Assembly: GCF_946478785.1 (NCBI RefSeq)
Contig: NZ_CAMLDD010000006.1
Coordinates: forward strand, 1-64,000
From: an uncultured Flavobacterium sp.
Lineage (GTDB): Bacteria > Bacteroidota > Bacteroidia > Flavobacteriales > Flavobacteriaceae
Length of the DNA: 64,000 nt
Direction of reading: 5' to 3'
The first letter of the stretch is position 1. Every line of letters begins with the position of its first letter. Positions 8,599 to 16,850 of this stretch are shown piece by piece. The position numbers and the translations under genes are program-made. The notes beneath the pieces were generated by a model. That model saw only the letters and a program-made list of their open reading frames with translations. It had not been told where the DNA came from and ran no database searches.

Positions 8599-9804
8599 AT
8601 GAAAAAAATATCGCTTTTATTGTTTTATTTTATTATTATATCGTTTGCGGAAGCACAAACCAGACCAATTACAACGGGAGTTCCTTTTTTGCAGGTTGCT
8701 GCTGATGCCAGGGCTGCCGGTCTTGCAGATCAGGGAGTTGCAACATCTGCAGATGTATTCTCCCAACAATGGAATCCTGCAAAATATGCCTTTTCAATAG
8801 ACAAACAAGGATTTTCTGTGAGTTATACTCCTTATTTAACTGATTTAGTAAATGACATTTCATTAAGCCAGTTAACTTACTACAACAAAATTAATGATCG
8901 TAGTGCGTTTGCGGGTAGTATACGCTATTTTAGTATTGGTGATATTGAGTTAAGACAGAATCAAACAGATCAGCCAAATACTGTTAAGCCTTCTGAATTC
9001 GCAATTGACGGATCTTATTCTTTAAAATTGAGTGAAATGTTTTCGATGGCTGTTGGTGCCAGATTCATCAGTTCAAATTTAGGAATTACAACCGAAGGCC
9101 AAAGCTTATCTGCTGCTACATCATTTGCTTTTGATGTTGCCGGATTTTATCAGTCTGAAGAAATGGCCTACACTAACTTTAACGGTAGATGGAGAGCCGG
9201 TTTTAATTTTCAGAATCTTGGACCAAAAATAAATTACGATTTAAGCGATGTAAAAGATGGTGCCGGATCTAATTTCCTTCCTGCCAATTTAAGATTAGGT
9301 GGTGGGTTTGATTTTATATTAGATGATTATAATAAAGTTGCCGTAGGTGTTGAATTTACAAAACTACTTGTTCCTACACCGCAAATACCAGTCCCTACTG
9401 CCATAGATTCAAATGGTGATGGTGACACAACTGACCCGGGAGAAACAAGCGATGGTGCTCAGGAAGCTAATAACGAATATAACTCTATCGGTTGGGTTCC
9501 TGGAATTTTTAAATCTTTTGGTGATGCTCCAGACGGCTTTAGTGAAGAAATAAAAGAAATTACCTATAGTGTCTCAGGAGAATACACATACCAGGATTCA
9601 TTTTCGATGCGCGCAGGATATTACCATCAAAGTCCTGATAAAGGAGCAGTACAATTTTTCTCATTAGGAGCCGGATTCAAATACAACATTGTAAAAGTCG
9701 ATGTTTCGTACTTATTCTCTGCATCAAAAGTTAAAAATCCGTTAGAAAATACACTTCGCTTCTCATTAACCTTTAATTTTGGCGACAAATACGAAGAATA
9801 TTAA
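8599..9804 (+). CDS. porV: Type IX secretion outer-membrane protein PorV
   Basis: Outer-membrane beta-barrel of the FadL/PorV type, 401 residues. It shuttles cargo from the SprA translocon to the PorU attachment complex. A signal peptide (MKKISLLLFYFIIISFAEAQ) is followed by the conserved mature start TRPITTGVPFLQVAADARAA and by alternating amphipathic strands ending in SLTFNFGDKYEEY. An Asp/Gly-rich loop (IDSNGDGDTTDPGE) around residue 275 is probably extracellular and could bind calcium (inference). It lies directly behind porU and ends at a strong terminator. Confidence 0.95.
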   Translation: MKKISLLLFYFIIISFAEAQTRPITTGVPFLQVAADARAAGLADQGVATSADVFSQQWNPAKYAFSIDKQGFSVSYTPYLTDLVNDISLSQLTYYNKINDRSAFAGSIRYFSIGDIELRQNQTDQPNTVKPSEFAIDGSYSLKLSEMFSMAVGARFISSNLGITTEGQSLSAATSFAFDVAGFYQSEEMAYTNFNGRWRAGFNFQNLGPKINYDLSDVKDGAGSNFLPANLRLGGGFDFILDDYNKVAVGVEFTKLLVPTPQIPVPTAIDSNGDGDTTDPGETSDGAQEANNEYNSIGWVPGIFKSFGDAPDGFSEEIKEITYSVSGEYTYQDSFSMRAGYYHQSPDKGAVQFFSLGAGFKYNIVKVDVSYLFSASKVKNPLENTLRFSLTFNFGDKYEEY

Positions 9805-9828
9805 TCAACTAAGAAATAAAACAATATT

Positions 9829-9867
9829 AAATCCAAATTTCTATTTTTAGGAATTTGGATTTTTTTT
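9829..9867 (+). terminator. Terminator after porV
   Basis: AAATCCAAATT (9829-9839) pairs with AATTTGGATTT (9852-9862) and is followed by a T-run. It ends the porU-porV unit just before cdd. Confidence 0.8.
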
Positions 9868-9879
9868 CCCTTAAAAACA

Positions 9880-10362
9880 ATGAAAGAAATAAGCATAACA
9901 TCCTCGTTTTTGGTTTTCGATAGCTTAAAAGAACTACCAAACGATATTCAGAATTTAATGGATCAGGCTGTAGAAGTTCGTAAAAAAGCGTATGCCCCCT
10001 ACTCACAATTTAGGGTTGGCGCAGCATTATTATTGGATAACGGGAAAATTGTTTTAGGATCCAATCAGGAAAACGCCGCTTATCCATCAGGATTGTGTGC
10101 AGAACGCGTAGCAATTTTTCATGCAGGAAGCGTTTATCCTGAAGCCAAAATTTTAAAAATGGCCATTACAGCAGCTTCTGACACGAATCAAACCCAAGCT
10201 CCTATTCCACCCTGCGGATCATGCCGACAATCGATCGCAGAATACGAAATTAAACAAGACACCCCTATAGAAATCTATTTTATGGGAGAAACAGGTGCAA
10301 TTTATCAATCTGCATCCCTTAAAAACCTGCTCCCTTTCATGTTTGACAAAAAGTTTTTATAA
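9880..10362 (+). CDS. cdd: Cytidine deaminase
   Basis: Zinc enzyme of pyrimidine salvage that deaminates (deoxy)cytidine to (deoxy)uridine. Its 160 residues fit the small homotetrameric class. The zinc site is complete: C73 and the proton-shuttling E75 in CAERVA, and C112 and C115 in PCGSCRQ. The substrate loop NQENAAYPSG precedes it at 62-71. It is a single gene with a terminator upstream. A cdd gene between porV and pdhA matches, as I recall, the F. johnsoniae order. Confidence 0.93.
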   Translation: MKEISITSSFLVFDSLKELPNDIQNLMDQAVEVRKKAYAPYSQFRVGAALLLDNGKIVLGSNQENAAYPSGLCAERVAIFHAGSVYPEAKILKMAITAASDTNQTQAPIPPCGSCRQSIAEYEIKQDTPIEIYFMGETGAIYQSASLKNLLPFMFDKKFL

Positions 10363-10420
10363 AAAGAACAAAAAAAGCCAAAAAGTAGCTTTTAAATTTT
10401 AGTTCTTAAATGTAATGTCT

Positions 10421-10477
10421 TATTTTTGCATCCCGACCCTTCGGGCGCAAATTTGTGGGAGGAAACTATTTTTGCGT
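10421..10477 (+). promoter_or_regulatory. pdhA promoter element and structured leader
   Basis: TATTTTTG at 10421-10428 fits the Bacteroidota -7 consensus. The leader that follows holds two adjacent small stem-loops: CCCGA/TCGGG (10432-10436 with 10441-10445) and CGCAAA/TTTGCG (10446-10451 with 10471-10476). The ATG of pdhA lies about 100 bases after the -7 box, so the leader is long for this genus. No TPP riboswitch core (CTGAGA) is present. Confidence 0.4.
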
Positions 10478-10532
10478 TATAGGTGATAATTGATAACACA
10501 AAAAAACAACTTTAGCAAAAGAAAGAATTCAG

Positions 10533-11531
10533 ATGAAAGAAGTTACAAAAGAGGTTTACTTAAAGTGGTATGAAGACATGCTGCTTTGGAGAAAGTTTGA
10601 AGACAAACTTGCAGCATTATACATCCAACAAAAAGTCAGAGGATTTCTTCACCTCTATAATGGTCAGGAAGCAGTATTAGCGGGAGCTTTGCATGCTATG
10701 GACCTGACTAAAGACAAAATGATTACTGCTTACAGAAATCACGTACAGCCAATTGGTATGGGGGTTGACCCAAGGCGTGTTATGGCTGAACTTTTAGGAA
10801 AAGCAACAGGAACTTCTAAAGGTATGGGAGGCTCTATGCACATTTTCTCTAAAGAACACCGTTTTTATGGAGGTCATGGAATCGTAGGAGGACAAATTCC
10901 TGTAGGAGCTGGTTTGGCTTTTGCTGATAAATATTTTGAAACTGGCGGTGTAACCATGACTTATTTTGGTGACGGAGCTGCAAGACAAGGTTCATTACAC
11001 GAAGCTTTTAACATGGCTATGTTATGGAAATTACCAGTTGTATTTATTGTTGAGAACAATGGTTACGCAATGGGAACTTCTGTTGAAAGAACTGCAAATC
11101 ATACTGATATCTGGAAACTTGGTTTAGGATACGAAATGCCTTGTGGACCAGTTGACGGTATGAATCCTGTAAAAGTTGCCGAAGCAATGACAGAGGCTAT
11201 TGAAAGAGCACGTCGCGGAGACGGACCAACTTTCCTTGAAATGAAAACGTACCGTTACAGAGGACACTCAATGTCTGATGCACAATTATACCGTTCAAAA
11301 GAAGAAATCGAAGAATACAAAAAAATTGACCCTATTACTCAGGTTTTAGATGTAATTATGGATCAAAAATATGCCACAGAAGAAGAAATTGAAGTAATTG
11401 ACCAAAGAGTTAAGGATCTGGTTGAAGAATGTGTGAAATTCGCTGAAGAATCTCCATATCCTGAGTTACAACAATTATACGATGTAGTATACGCACAAGA
11501 AGACTATCCATTTACACCTCATAAACTATAA
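10533..11531 (+). CDS. pdhA: Pyruvate dehydrogenase E1 component, alpha subunit
   Basis: Thiamine-diphosphate-dependent alpha chain of pyruvate dehydrogenase, which decarboxylates pyruvate and passes the acetyl group to E2. The ThDP/Mg motif GDG (146-148), 26 residues and NN (175-176) is intact. The phosphorylation-loop-like YRYRGHSMSDAQLYR is present around 241-255. The 332 residues suit the alpha2beta2 class. The E2 gene begins 7 bases after its stop, and no E1-beta gene lies between them or elsewhere in the window. Confidence 0.93.
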   Translation: MKEVTKEVYLKWYEDMLLWRKFEDKLAALYIQQKVRGFLHLYNGQEAVLAGALHAMDLTKDKMITAYRNHVQPIGMGVDPRRVMAELLGKATGTSKGMGGSMHIFSKEHRFYGGHGIVGGQIPVGAGLAFADKYFETGGVTMTYFGDGAARQGSLHEAFNMAMLWKLPVVFIVENNGYAMGTSVERTANHTDIWKLGLGYEMPCGPVDGMNPVKVAEAMTEAIERARRGDGPTFLEMKTYRYRGHSMSDAQLYRSKEEIEEYKKIDPITQVLDVIMDQKYATEEEIEVIDQRVKDLVEECVKFAEESPYPELQQLYDVVYAQEDYPFTPHKL

Positions 11532-11538
11532 CATTATT

Positions 11539-13170
11539 ATGGCTATAAAAGTAACAATGCCTCGTTTGAGCGATACTATGACGGAAGGAACGGTAGCGAC
11601 TTGGTTAAAAAAAGTAGGCGACAAAATTAGCGAAGGAGACATCCTTGCTGAAATTGAAACAGATAAAGCAACAATGGAGTTCGAATCTTTCAACGAAGGA
11701 ACTCTTTTACATATTGGGATCCAGGCTGGGGAAACCGCTCCTGTTGATTCTTTATTAGCCATCATCGGAAACGAAGGAGAAGACATTTCTGCTCTTTTAG
11801 CTGGTGGTGAAGCTCCTGCTGCTGAAGCTCCAAAAGCCGATGCTCCTGCTGCTGAAGCAAAAACTGAAACTGCTGCTCCTGCAAAAGCTGCAGCTGAATT
11901 ACCAAAAGGTGTTATAGTGGTAACCATGCCTCGTTTAAGCGACACCATGACTGAAGGTACTGTAGCAACATGGTTGAAAAAAGAAGGTGATGCTGTTGCT
12001 GAAGGAGATATTTTGGCAGAAATTGAAACGGACAAAGCGACTATGGAGTTTGAGTCTTTCAATGCCGGAACATTATTATACATCGGAATTCAGGAAGGAA
12101 ATACTGCTCCAGTTGACAGCTTATTAGCGATCATCGGACCTGCAGGAACTGACATTTCAGGAATTGATGAAAACTATACTGCCGGAGGTGCTGCACCTGC
12201 AAGCGCTCCTGCTGCCGAAGAAACAAAAGCTGCTCCTGCTGCCGAAAAAGCTACGGAAACTGCTGCTGAAACTTCAAACGGAGGAAGAATTTTAGCTTCT
12301 CCTTTAGCGAAAAAAATTGCTTCTGATAAAGGAATCCAATTAACTCAGGTTAAAGGTTCAGGAGAAAACGGACGTATCGTAAAAAGCGATATCGAAAACT
12401 TTACTCCATCTGCGCAAGCAAAACCTGCTGCAAGTGCTGATGCAAAATCAGAAACTGCTGCTCCAAAAGTATTTGTTCCTGCCGGAGAAGTTTTCACAGA
12501 AGAGATCAAAAACTCTCAAATGCGTAAAATCATCGCAAAACGTCTTGCGGAATCATTATTTACAGCTCCTCACTACAACTTAGTGATCGAAGTAAGTATG
12601 GACGAAGCAATGGGCGCAAGAGCGACAATCAATACTGTTCCTGATACAAAAGTATCTTTCAACGATATGGTAATTAAAGCTTGTGCTTTAGCCCTGAAAA
12701 AACATCCAAAAATTAACTCTCAGTGGAAAGAAGATGCTATTATCATCAACCACCACGTTAATATTGGAGTTGCTGTAGCGGTTGAGGACGGATTAGTAGT
12801 TCCTGTATTGAAATTCACAGATGCTATGAGTTTATCTCAAATTGGGGCTTCAGTAAGAGATCTTGCAGGAAGAGCTAAAAACAAAAAATTAGGACCTCAG
12901 GAAATGGAAGGAAGTACTTTTACAGTATCTAACCTTGGAATGTTTGGTATCACTGAATTTAATTCGATTATCAACCAGCCAAACTCTGCCATCCTTTCTG
13001 TAGGTGCAATTGTTGAGAAACCAGTAGTTAAAAACGGTCAGATTGTAGTTGGAAACACGATGATGTTATCATTAGCTTGTGACCACAGAACAATTGACGG
13101 TGCAACTGGCGCTCAATTTTTACAAACATTAAAACAATATATCGAAAGCCCAGTGACTATGCTGGCATAA
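11539..13170 (+). CDS. pdhC: Pyruvate dehydrogenase E2, dihydrolipoyl acetyltransferase
   Basis: Core acetyltransferase of the pyruvate dehydrogenase complex, 543 residues. Two nearly identical lipoyl domains carry the lipoylation lysine in ETDKATMEF at K43 and K166, joined by Ala/Pro-rich swinging linkers. A peripheral-subunit-binding domain (ILASPLAKKIASDKGI, then GENGRIVKSDI) lies at about 250-285. The catalytic domain ends with the active-site motif DHRTIDGA. It is co-transcribed with pdhA (7-base gap) and closed by a strong terminator. Two lipoyl domains are within the normal range for the family. Confidence 0.95.
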   Translation: MAIKVTMPRLSDTMTEGTVATWLKKVGDKISEGDILAEIETDKATMEFESFNEGTLLHIGIQAGETAPVDSLLAIIGNEGEDISALLAGGEAPAAEAPKADAPAAEAKTETAAPAKAAAELPKGVIVVTMPRLSDTMTEGTVATWLKKEGDAVAEGDILAEIETDKATMEFESFNAGTLLYIGIQEGNTAPVDSLLAIIGPAGTDISGIDENYTAGGAAPASAPAAEETKAAPAAEKATETAAETSNGGRILASPLAKKIASDKGIQLTQVKGSGENGRIVKSDIENFTPSAQAKPAASADAKSETAAPKVFVPAGEVFTEEIKNSQMRKIIAKRLAESLFTAPHYNLVIEVSMDEAMGARATINTVPDTKVSFNDMVIKACALALKKHPKINSQWKEDAIIINHHVNIGVAVAVEDGLVVPVLKFTDAMSLSQIGASVRDLAGRAKNKKLGPQEMEGSTFTVSNLGMFGITEFNSIINQPNSAILSVGAIVEKPVVKNGQIVVGNTMMLSLACDHRTIDGATGAQFLQTLKQYIESPVTMLA

Positions 13171-13190
13171 TTGATCGTTTTATATATTTA

Positions 13191-13228
13191 AAATCCCGTT
13201 TTGAAAAACTCAAAACGGGATTTTTTTT
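13191..13228 (+). terminator. Terminator after pdhC
   Basis: AAATCCCGTTTTGA (13191-13204) pairs perfectly with TCAAAACGGGATTT (13210-13223), followed by T8. Confidence 0.9.
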
Positions 13229-13356
13229 ACCCAAAAATCTCCAGGGAAAATTGTCCATCACATAGCGTTAATTCTCCATGTTTTAAAAGCTGGCATCGTC
13301 GCATCTTTGTAATGTCAAAAGACAATGTGTAAGTATTAATTTAAAAACAAAAATAG

Positions 13357-13908
13357 ATGACACGATTAACAGCATTAAACCCGGAAGAAGTTACAGGAAA
13401 AACCAAAGATTTATTCAACGCTGTACAAGCTAAATTAGGAGTTGTTCCTAATATGATGAGAACAATGGGAAATTCCCCTGCAGTATTAGAAGGTTACTTA
13501 AACTTAAGCGGTGCCTTGGGCCACGGGAAATTAAACTCACGAACAGGAGAATTAATTGCTTTGGCGGTTTCAGAGAGTAATTCTTGTGACTACTGCGTAG
13601 CTGCTCATACTTTCATTGGAGAAAAATTATTAAAAACAGACCTACAGGTTTTACAAGCAGCAAGAACAGGAGATTCTGCTGATACCAAAACAGCTGCAAT
13701 TTTAAAATTTGCCAAAACATTAGTAAGCAAAAATGGTTTGGTAAATACTGAAGATGTACAGGCAGTTAAAAATGCAGAAGTTTCAGATGCCGAAATTGCA
13801 GAAACCGTTGCTCACGTAGCTTTGAATGTCTTAACTAATTATTTCAACAATACTGCCAACACACAAATTGATTTTCCGGCAGTACCAAGTTTAGAACTAC
13901 AAAACTAA
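13357..13908 (+). CDS. Carboxymuconolactone decarboxylase/AhpD-family protein
   Basis: All-helical protein of 183 residues in the CMD/AhpD-like family. Members act as peroxidase partners, or as decarboxylases when the redox motif is absent. Here the redox-active pair is present: C77 and C80 in SCDYCVAAH, with H84 completing CxxCxxxH, so an AhpD-like alkylhydroperoxidase role is favoured. The N-terminal segment (TGKTKDLFNAVQAKLGVVPNMM) is typical of the larger subgroup. The AraC regulator 83 bases downstream on the same strand is a plausible controller (inference from position). Confidence 0.85.
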   Translation: MTRLTALNPEEVTGKTKDLFNAVQAKLGVVPNMMRTMGNSPAVLEGYLNLSGALGHGKLNSRTGELIALAVSESNSCDYCVAAHTFIGEKLLKTDLQVLQAARTGDSADTKTAAILKFAKTLVSKNGLVNTEDVQAVKNAEVSDAEIAETVAHVALNVLTNYFNNTANTQIDFPAVPSLELQN

Positions 13909-13931
13909 ATCAATAAAAAAAAGAATTTGTG

Positions 13932-13965
13932 AAAGATAGTCGTGATTTATTTCATGACTATCTTT
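13932..13965 (+). promoter_or_regulatory. Inverted repeat between the AhpD-like and AraC genes
   Basis: AAAGATAGTCGTGA (13932-13945) and TCATGACTATCTTT (13952-13965) form a 14-bp stem with one G-U pair and a 6-base loop. It lacks a following T-run, so it may be an operator, an mRNA-end stabiliser or a weak terminator. Confidence 0.5.
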
Positions 13966-13991
13966 GTCCGTTCAAAAAACAGTAATTTATT

Positions 13992-14870
13992 ATGAGCAAT
14001 CAAAACGTTTTTACTTTAATAAATCCTCAAAATGGAAATTTAGCATTTAAAATATTTTCGTTTGATGACAATAGTCATTTTGATCATTTGCAGCGGAATA
14101 ATTATTTTTCCCTGATCTGGGTTACGAAAGGCAAAGGAAAAGTAAAAGCCGATTTTGCCGAGCACCAATTTCAGGAAAATACACTCCTCGCCTTCTCTCC
14201 TTACCAGCCTTTTATGCTTTGTGTAAAGGAACCTATTGAAGGTATTGCCATTCATTTTCATCCTGATTTTTACTGTATCCACTTTCACCAGAAAGAAGTT
14301 TCCTGTAACGGTGTTTTATTCAATAATGTGTACCAGCCGCCATTTACCATAATAACAGATGAAGCTGCAGGTACTTTTAGAATGATAATAGAACAAATGA
14401 AAGCAGAGATTCAAAATGCAGAACTGGCTCAGTATGAACTTTTAATTTCTTATTTGAAAATATTTTTGATTACCGCTTCCAGACTTAAAAACCAACAATT
14501 GGAAGAAACAAAATCAATTCCAAATTCTAAAGAACCTTATATTCTTCAAAATCTGATTGATGCTATTGAACTCAATTTCAAAACCAAACATTCTGCCGGA
14601 AACTACGCAGAATTACTTAATATTTCGGCGAAAGCCTTAGCTAAATTATCCAAAAATTATTTTAATAAAACTTTGACCGATTTAATTTCAGAAAGAATCA
14701 TTATTGAAGCCAAAAGAGAATTATACATGACCAACAAAACAGTAAAAGAAATTGCTTATGAACTCGGTTATGATGATGAACATTATTTCAGTAGATTTTT
14801 TAAAACTAATGCGGATGTTTCTCCTCAATTATATCGTGAAACAGTAGGATTTGGGAAAATGGAAGCTTAA
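13992..14870 (+). CDS. AraC-family transcriptional regulator
   Basis: 292 residues: an N-terminal cupin-type sensing domain (about 1-165; GKGKVKADF then LLAFSPYQPF) and a C-terminal pair of helix-turn-helix motifs (about 190-285). The family signature is present: KTVKEIAYELGYDDEHYFSRFFK with NADVSPQLYR. The effector is unknown. It follows the AhpD-like gene on the same strand. Its stop overlaps the stop of the convergent glycosyltransferase by 4 bases, so the two transcripts must collide or overlap there. Confidence 0.88.
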   Translation: MSNQNVFTLINPQNGNLAFKIFSFDDNSHFDHLQRNNYFSLIWVTKGKGKVKADFAEHQFQENTLLAFSPYQPFMLCVKEPIEGIAIHFHPDFYCIHFHQKEVSCNGVLFNNVYQPPFTIITDEAAGTFRMIIEQMKAEIQNAELAQYELLISYLKIFLITASRLKNQQLEETKSIPNSKEPYILQNLIDAIELNFKTKHSAGNYAELLNISAKALAKLSKNYFNKTLTDLISERIIIEAKRELYMTNKTVKEIAYELGYDDEHYFSRFFKTNADVSPQLYRETVGFGKMEA

Positions 14871-16111
14871 TTTTTATTTTTCGCCTCAATCCATTTTGCC
14901 ATGTATTTGGTACTTTTTAAGGTGTGATGCTGCAATAGGCTTCCCATAAAATTATGCAGACGATGGCTTTCAGAATCTTTCAAAAGTGAATTGACCTTAT
15001 CTAATAAATCTGTTGAATAATTATTTTTTTGGAAACATTCATTTACAATTGTAATTCCGTTTTTTTGAGATTGCTTCCAGAGTTTTTCATCTTGGTATAA
15101 TGAAATTGCATTTTTTGCAAACTCTTCAATATCATCAGTAATAAAACCATTCCAGGGTAAATTTTGATGCATGGCTTCAGAACCAATTGTTGTCGTAACA
15201 CTTGGCGTACCACATTGCATGGCTTCTAATAACTTACCTTTTAAACCTGCCCCAAAACGTATGGGAGCCAGAACAATTCTGGCATTTTTTACTATTTCAT
15301 TAGCGTCTTCAGCTCTTCCCATAATAAAAAAACCATTTTTTGGCTGATGCAACTGCAACACTTTTTGTGATGGATAAGCGCCGTAAACTTCTAAAACGGC
15401 TTCCGGGAATCGCTTTTTAATCAAGGGCCAAATTGTTTCTTTTAAATATTGAACGGTATTCCAATTGGGTTCATGAAGAAAATTTCCGATGAAAACAAAG
15501 TTTTTTCTTTCTTTAAAAGATGGTAATTTCAAAAGCTCCTCTTCAGACATTTCATGAACCAAAAAAGGAAGATAATGCAACAAACTGGAATCAATTTTAA
15601 AAATATTATTTAGAATTTTCATTTCAAATTCCGAGATAATAAAAGACAAATCGCATCTTAAAATACTGGCAATTTCACGCTTTGCAACTTCTTCTGATAA
15701 TAAATTATAGAGTTCAAAAGTTCGATTTTCTTTAAAAGCTTTTTGTCTTGACATTCTCAAACAATGCAAATCTTCTGTATCTAATAAACGAATAGCTTTA
15801 GGACAATTCTCTGAAACCCGCCATCCGAACTGCTCTTCAATCATAAAACGGTCAAACAAAACGACATCAGGATTCAGTCCTATTATAAAATCATCAAAAC
15901 TGGAATTATTGAGTTCAATTGATTTTTTCTCCACTCCAAACTCAGACAAACCAACCATAAAATCACTGTCTAAAGCCGGGCTTGAAAAGGTAATTTCGAA
16001 TCCGTTTTCTTTAAAAATAGAAATCAATTGCATCATTCTCCCGCCAGCCGCAGACGAATTTGGTTCGGGCCAGACAAAACCAATAATTAAAAGTTTTTTT
16101 AATGGGTTCAT
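14867..16111 (-). CDS. GT4-type glycosyltransferase
   Basis: 414 residues with two Rossmann-like (GT-B) domains. The N-terminal half starts KLLIIGFVWPEPNSSAAGGR, with the usual glycine-rich first loop. The C-terminal half carries VFIGNFLHEPNW and the nucleotide-sugar signature APIRFGAGLKGKLLEAMQCG followed by TPSVTTTIGSEA, which matches the EX7E region of retaining GT4 enzymes. The substrate cannot be read from the sequence, and there is no surrounding polysaccharide cluster. The roughly 65 residues after the GT-B core are poorly characterised. Confidence 0.85.
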   Translation of the reverse strand: MNPLKKLLIIGFVWPEPNSSAAGGRMMQLISIFKENGFEITFSSPALDSDFMVGLSEFGVEKKSIELNNSSFDDFIIGLNPDVVLFDRFMIEEQFGWRVSENCPKAIRLLDTEDLHCLRMSRQKAFKENRTFELYNLLSEEVAKREIASILRCDLSFIISEFEMKILNNIFKIDSSLLHYLPFLVHEMSEEELLKLPSFKERKNFVFIGNFLHEPNWNTVQYLKETIWPLIKKRFPEAVLEVYGAYPSQKVLQLHQPKNGFFIMGRAEDANEIVKNARIVLAPIRFGAGLKGKLLEAMQCGTPSVTTTIGSEAMHQNLPWNGFITDDIEEFAKNAISLYQDEKLWKQSQKNGITIVNECFQKNNYSTDLLDKVNSLLKDSESHRLHNFMGSLLQHHTLKSTKYMAKWIEAKNKN

Positions 16112-16192
16112 TTAATTTGTTTCAAGTTACAAAATAATACTATTTCGTGCGGATTTGCACCATCTTTGGTGATTTTAGGTAATAAAAAAGAC

Positions 16193-16200
16193 TAATTTTG
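16193..16200 (+). promoter_or_regulatory. Candidate -7 element for miaE
   Basis: TAATTTTG matches TAnnTTTG, 23 bases before the chosen ATG. A TTTG at 16165-16168 is 24 bases upstream, slightly longer than the usual 19-21 spacing. Confidence 0.45.
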
Positions 16201-16222
16201 CAAAATACTTTTGAACAAAATT

Positions 16223-16804
16223 ATGTTAGGATTAAAATTAGCCACAGACCCACGATGGGTAAATATAGTCGAATCGAATATCGAAGAAATTTTAACAGAT
16301 CATGCCTGGTGCGAACAAAAAGCTGCTTCCAATGCAATAAGTCTTATTACTCAAAACTCTGAAAAAGAAGAATTGGTTACAGCCTTAATGCTCATTGCTC
16401 AGGAGGAAATTGAACATTTCAAAATGGTTCACGACCTGATCAAAGAAAGAGGGTTAACTTTTGGGCGTGAACGTAAAGACAGCTATGTAAACGAACTTTT
16501 TAAATTCATGAAGAAAGACGGTAGCCGCAATGATGCTTTGTGTGAGCGATTGCTGTTTTCGGCAATGATTGAAGCCAGAAGCTGTGAGCGTTTTAAAGTT
16601 CTTTCAGAAAATATAAAAGACAAAGAATTAGCTAAATTCTATCGCGATCTGATGATTTCTGAAGCAGGCCATTACACAACCTTTTTAGGTTTTGCCAGAA
16701 AATATACTGATAATGTTGATGTTGAAAAACGATGGAAAGAATGGATTGAGTACGAAGGTTCTATTATTACCAATTATGGAAAAAATGAAACTGTGCATGG
16801 ATAA
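16223..16804 (+). CDS. miaE: tRNA-(ms2io6A)-hydroxylase
   Basis: Carboxylate-bridged di-iron monooxygenase that hydroxylates 2-methylthio-N6-isopentenyladenosine at position 37 of tRNAs reading UNN codons. The start is taken at ATG 16223 (MLGLKLATDPRW), the typical MiaE start, rather than a TTG four codons earlier; this gives 193 residues. Iron ligands appear in a ferritin-like four-helix bundle: E31 in AWCEQKAA, EEIEH at 61-65, E in MIEARSCERF, and EAGHY near residue 150. It stands alone between the glycosyltransferase and the AsmA-like gene. Confidence 0.92.
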   Translation: MLGLKLATDPRWVNIVESNIEEILTDHAWCEQKAASNAISLITQNSEKEELVTALMLIAQEEIEHFKMVHDLIKERGLTFGRERKDSYVNELFKFMKKDGSRNDALCERLLFSAMIEARSCERFKVLSENIKDKELAKFYRDLMISEAGHYTTFLGFARKYTDNVDVEKRWKEWIEYEGSIITNYGKNETVHG

Positions 16805-16850
16805 TTTCAAATTGAATCTCACATAAAAGCTTTTAACTTAACAACTTCGT

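Noticed and set aside
10363..10532. TPP riboswitch before pdhA
   Set aside because: The CTGAGA core and the paired arms of the TPP aptamer are absent.
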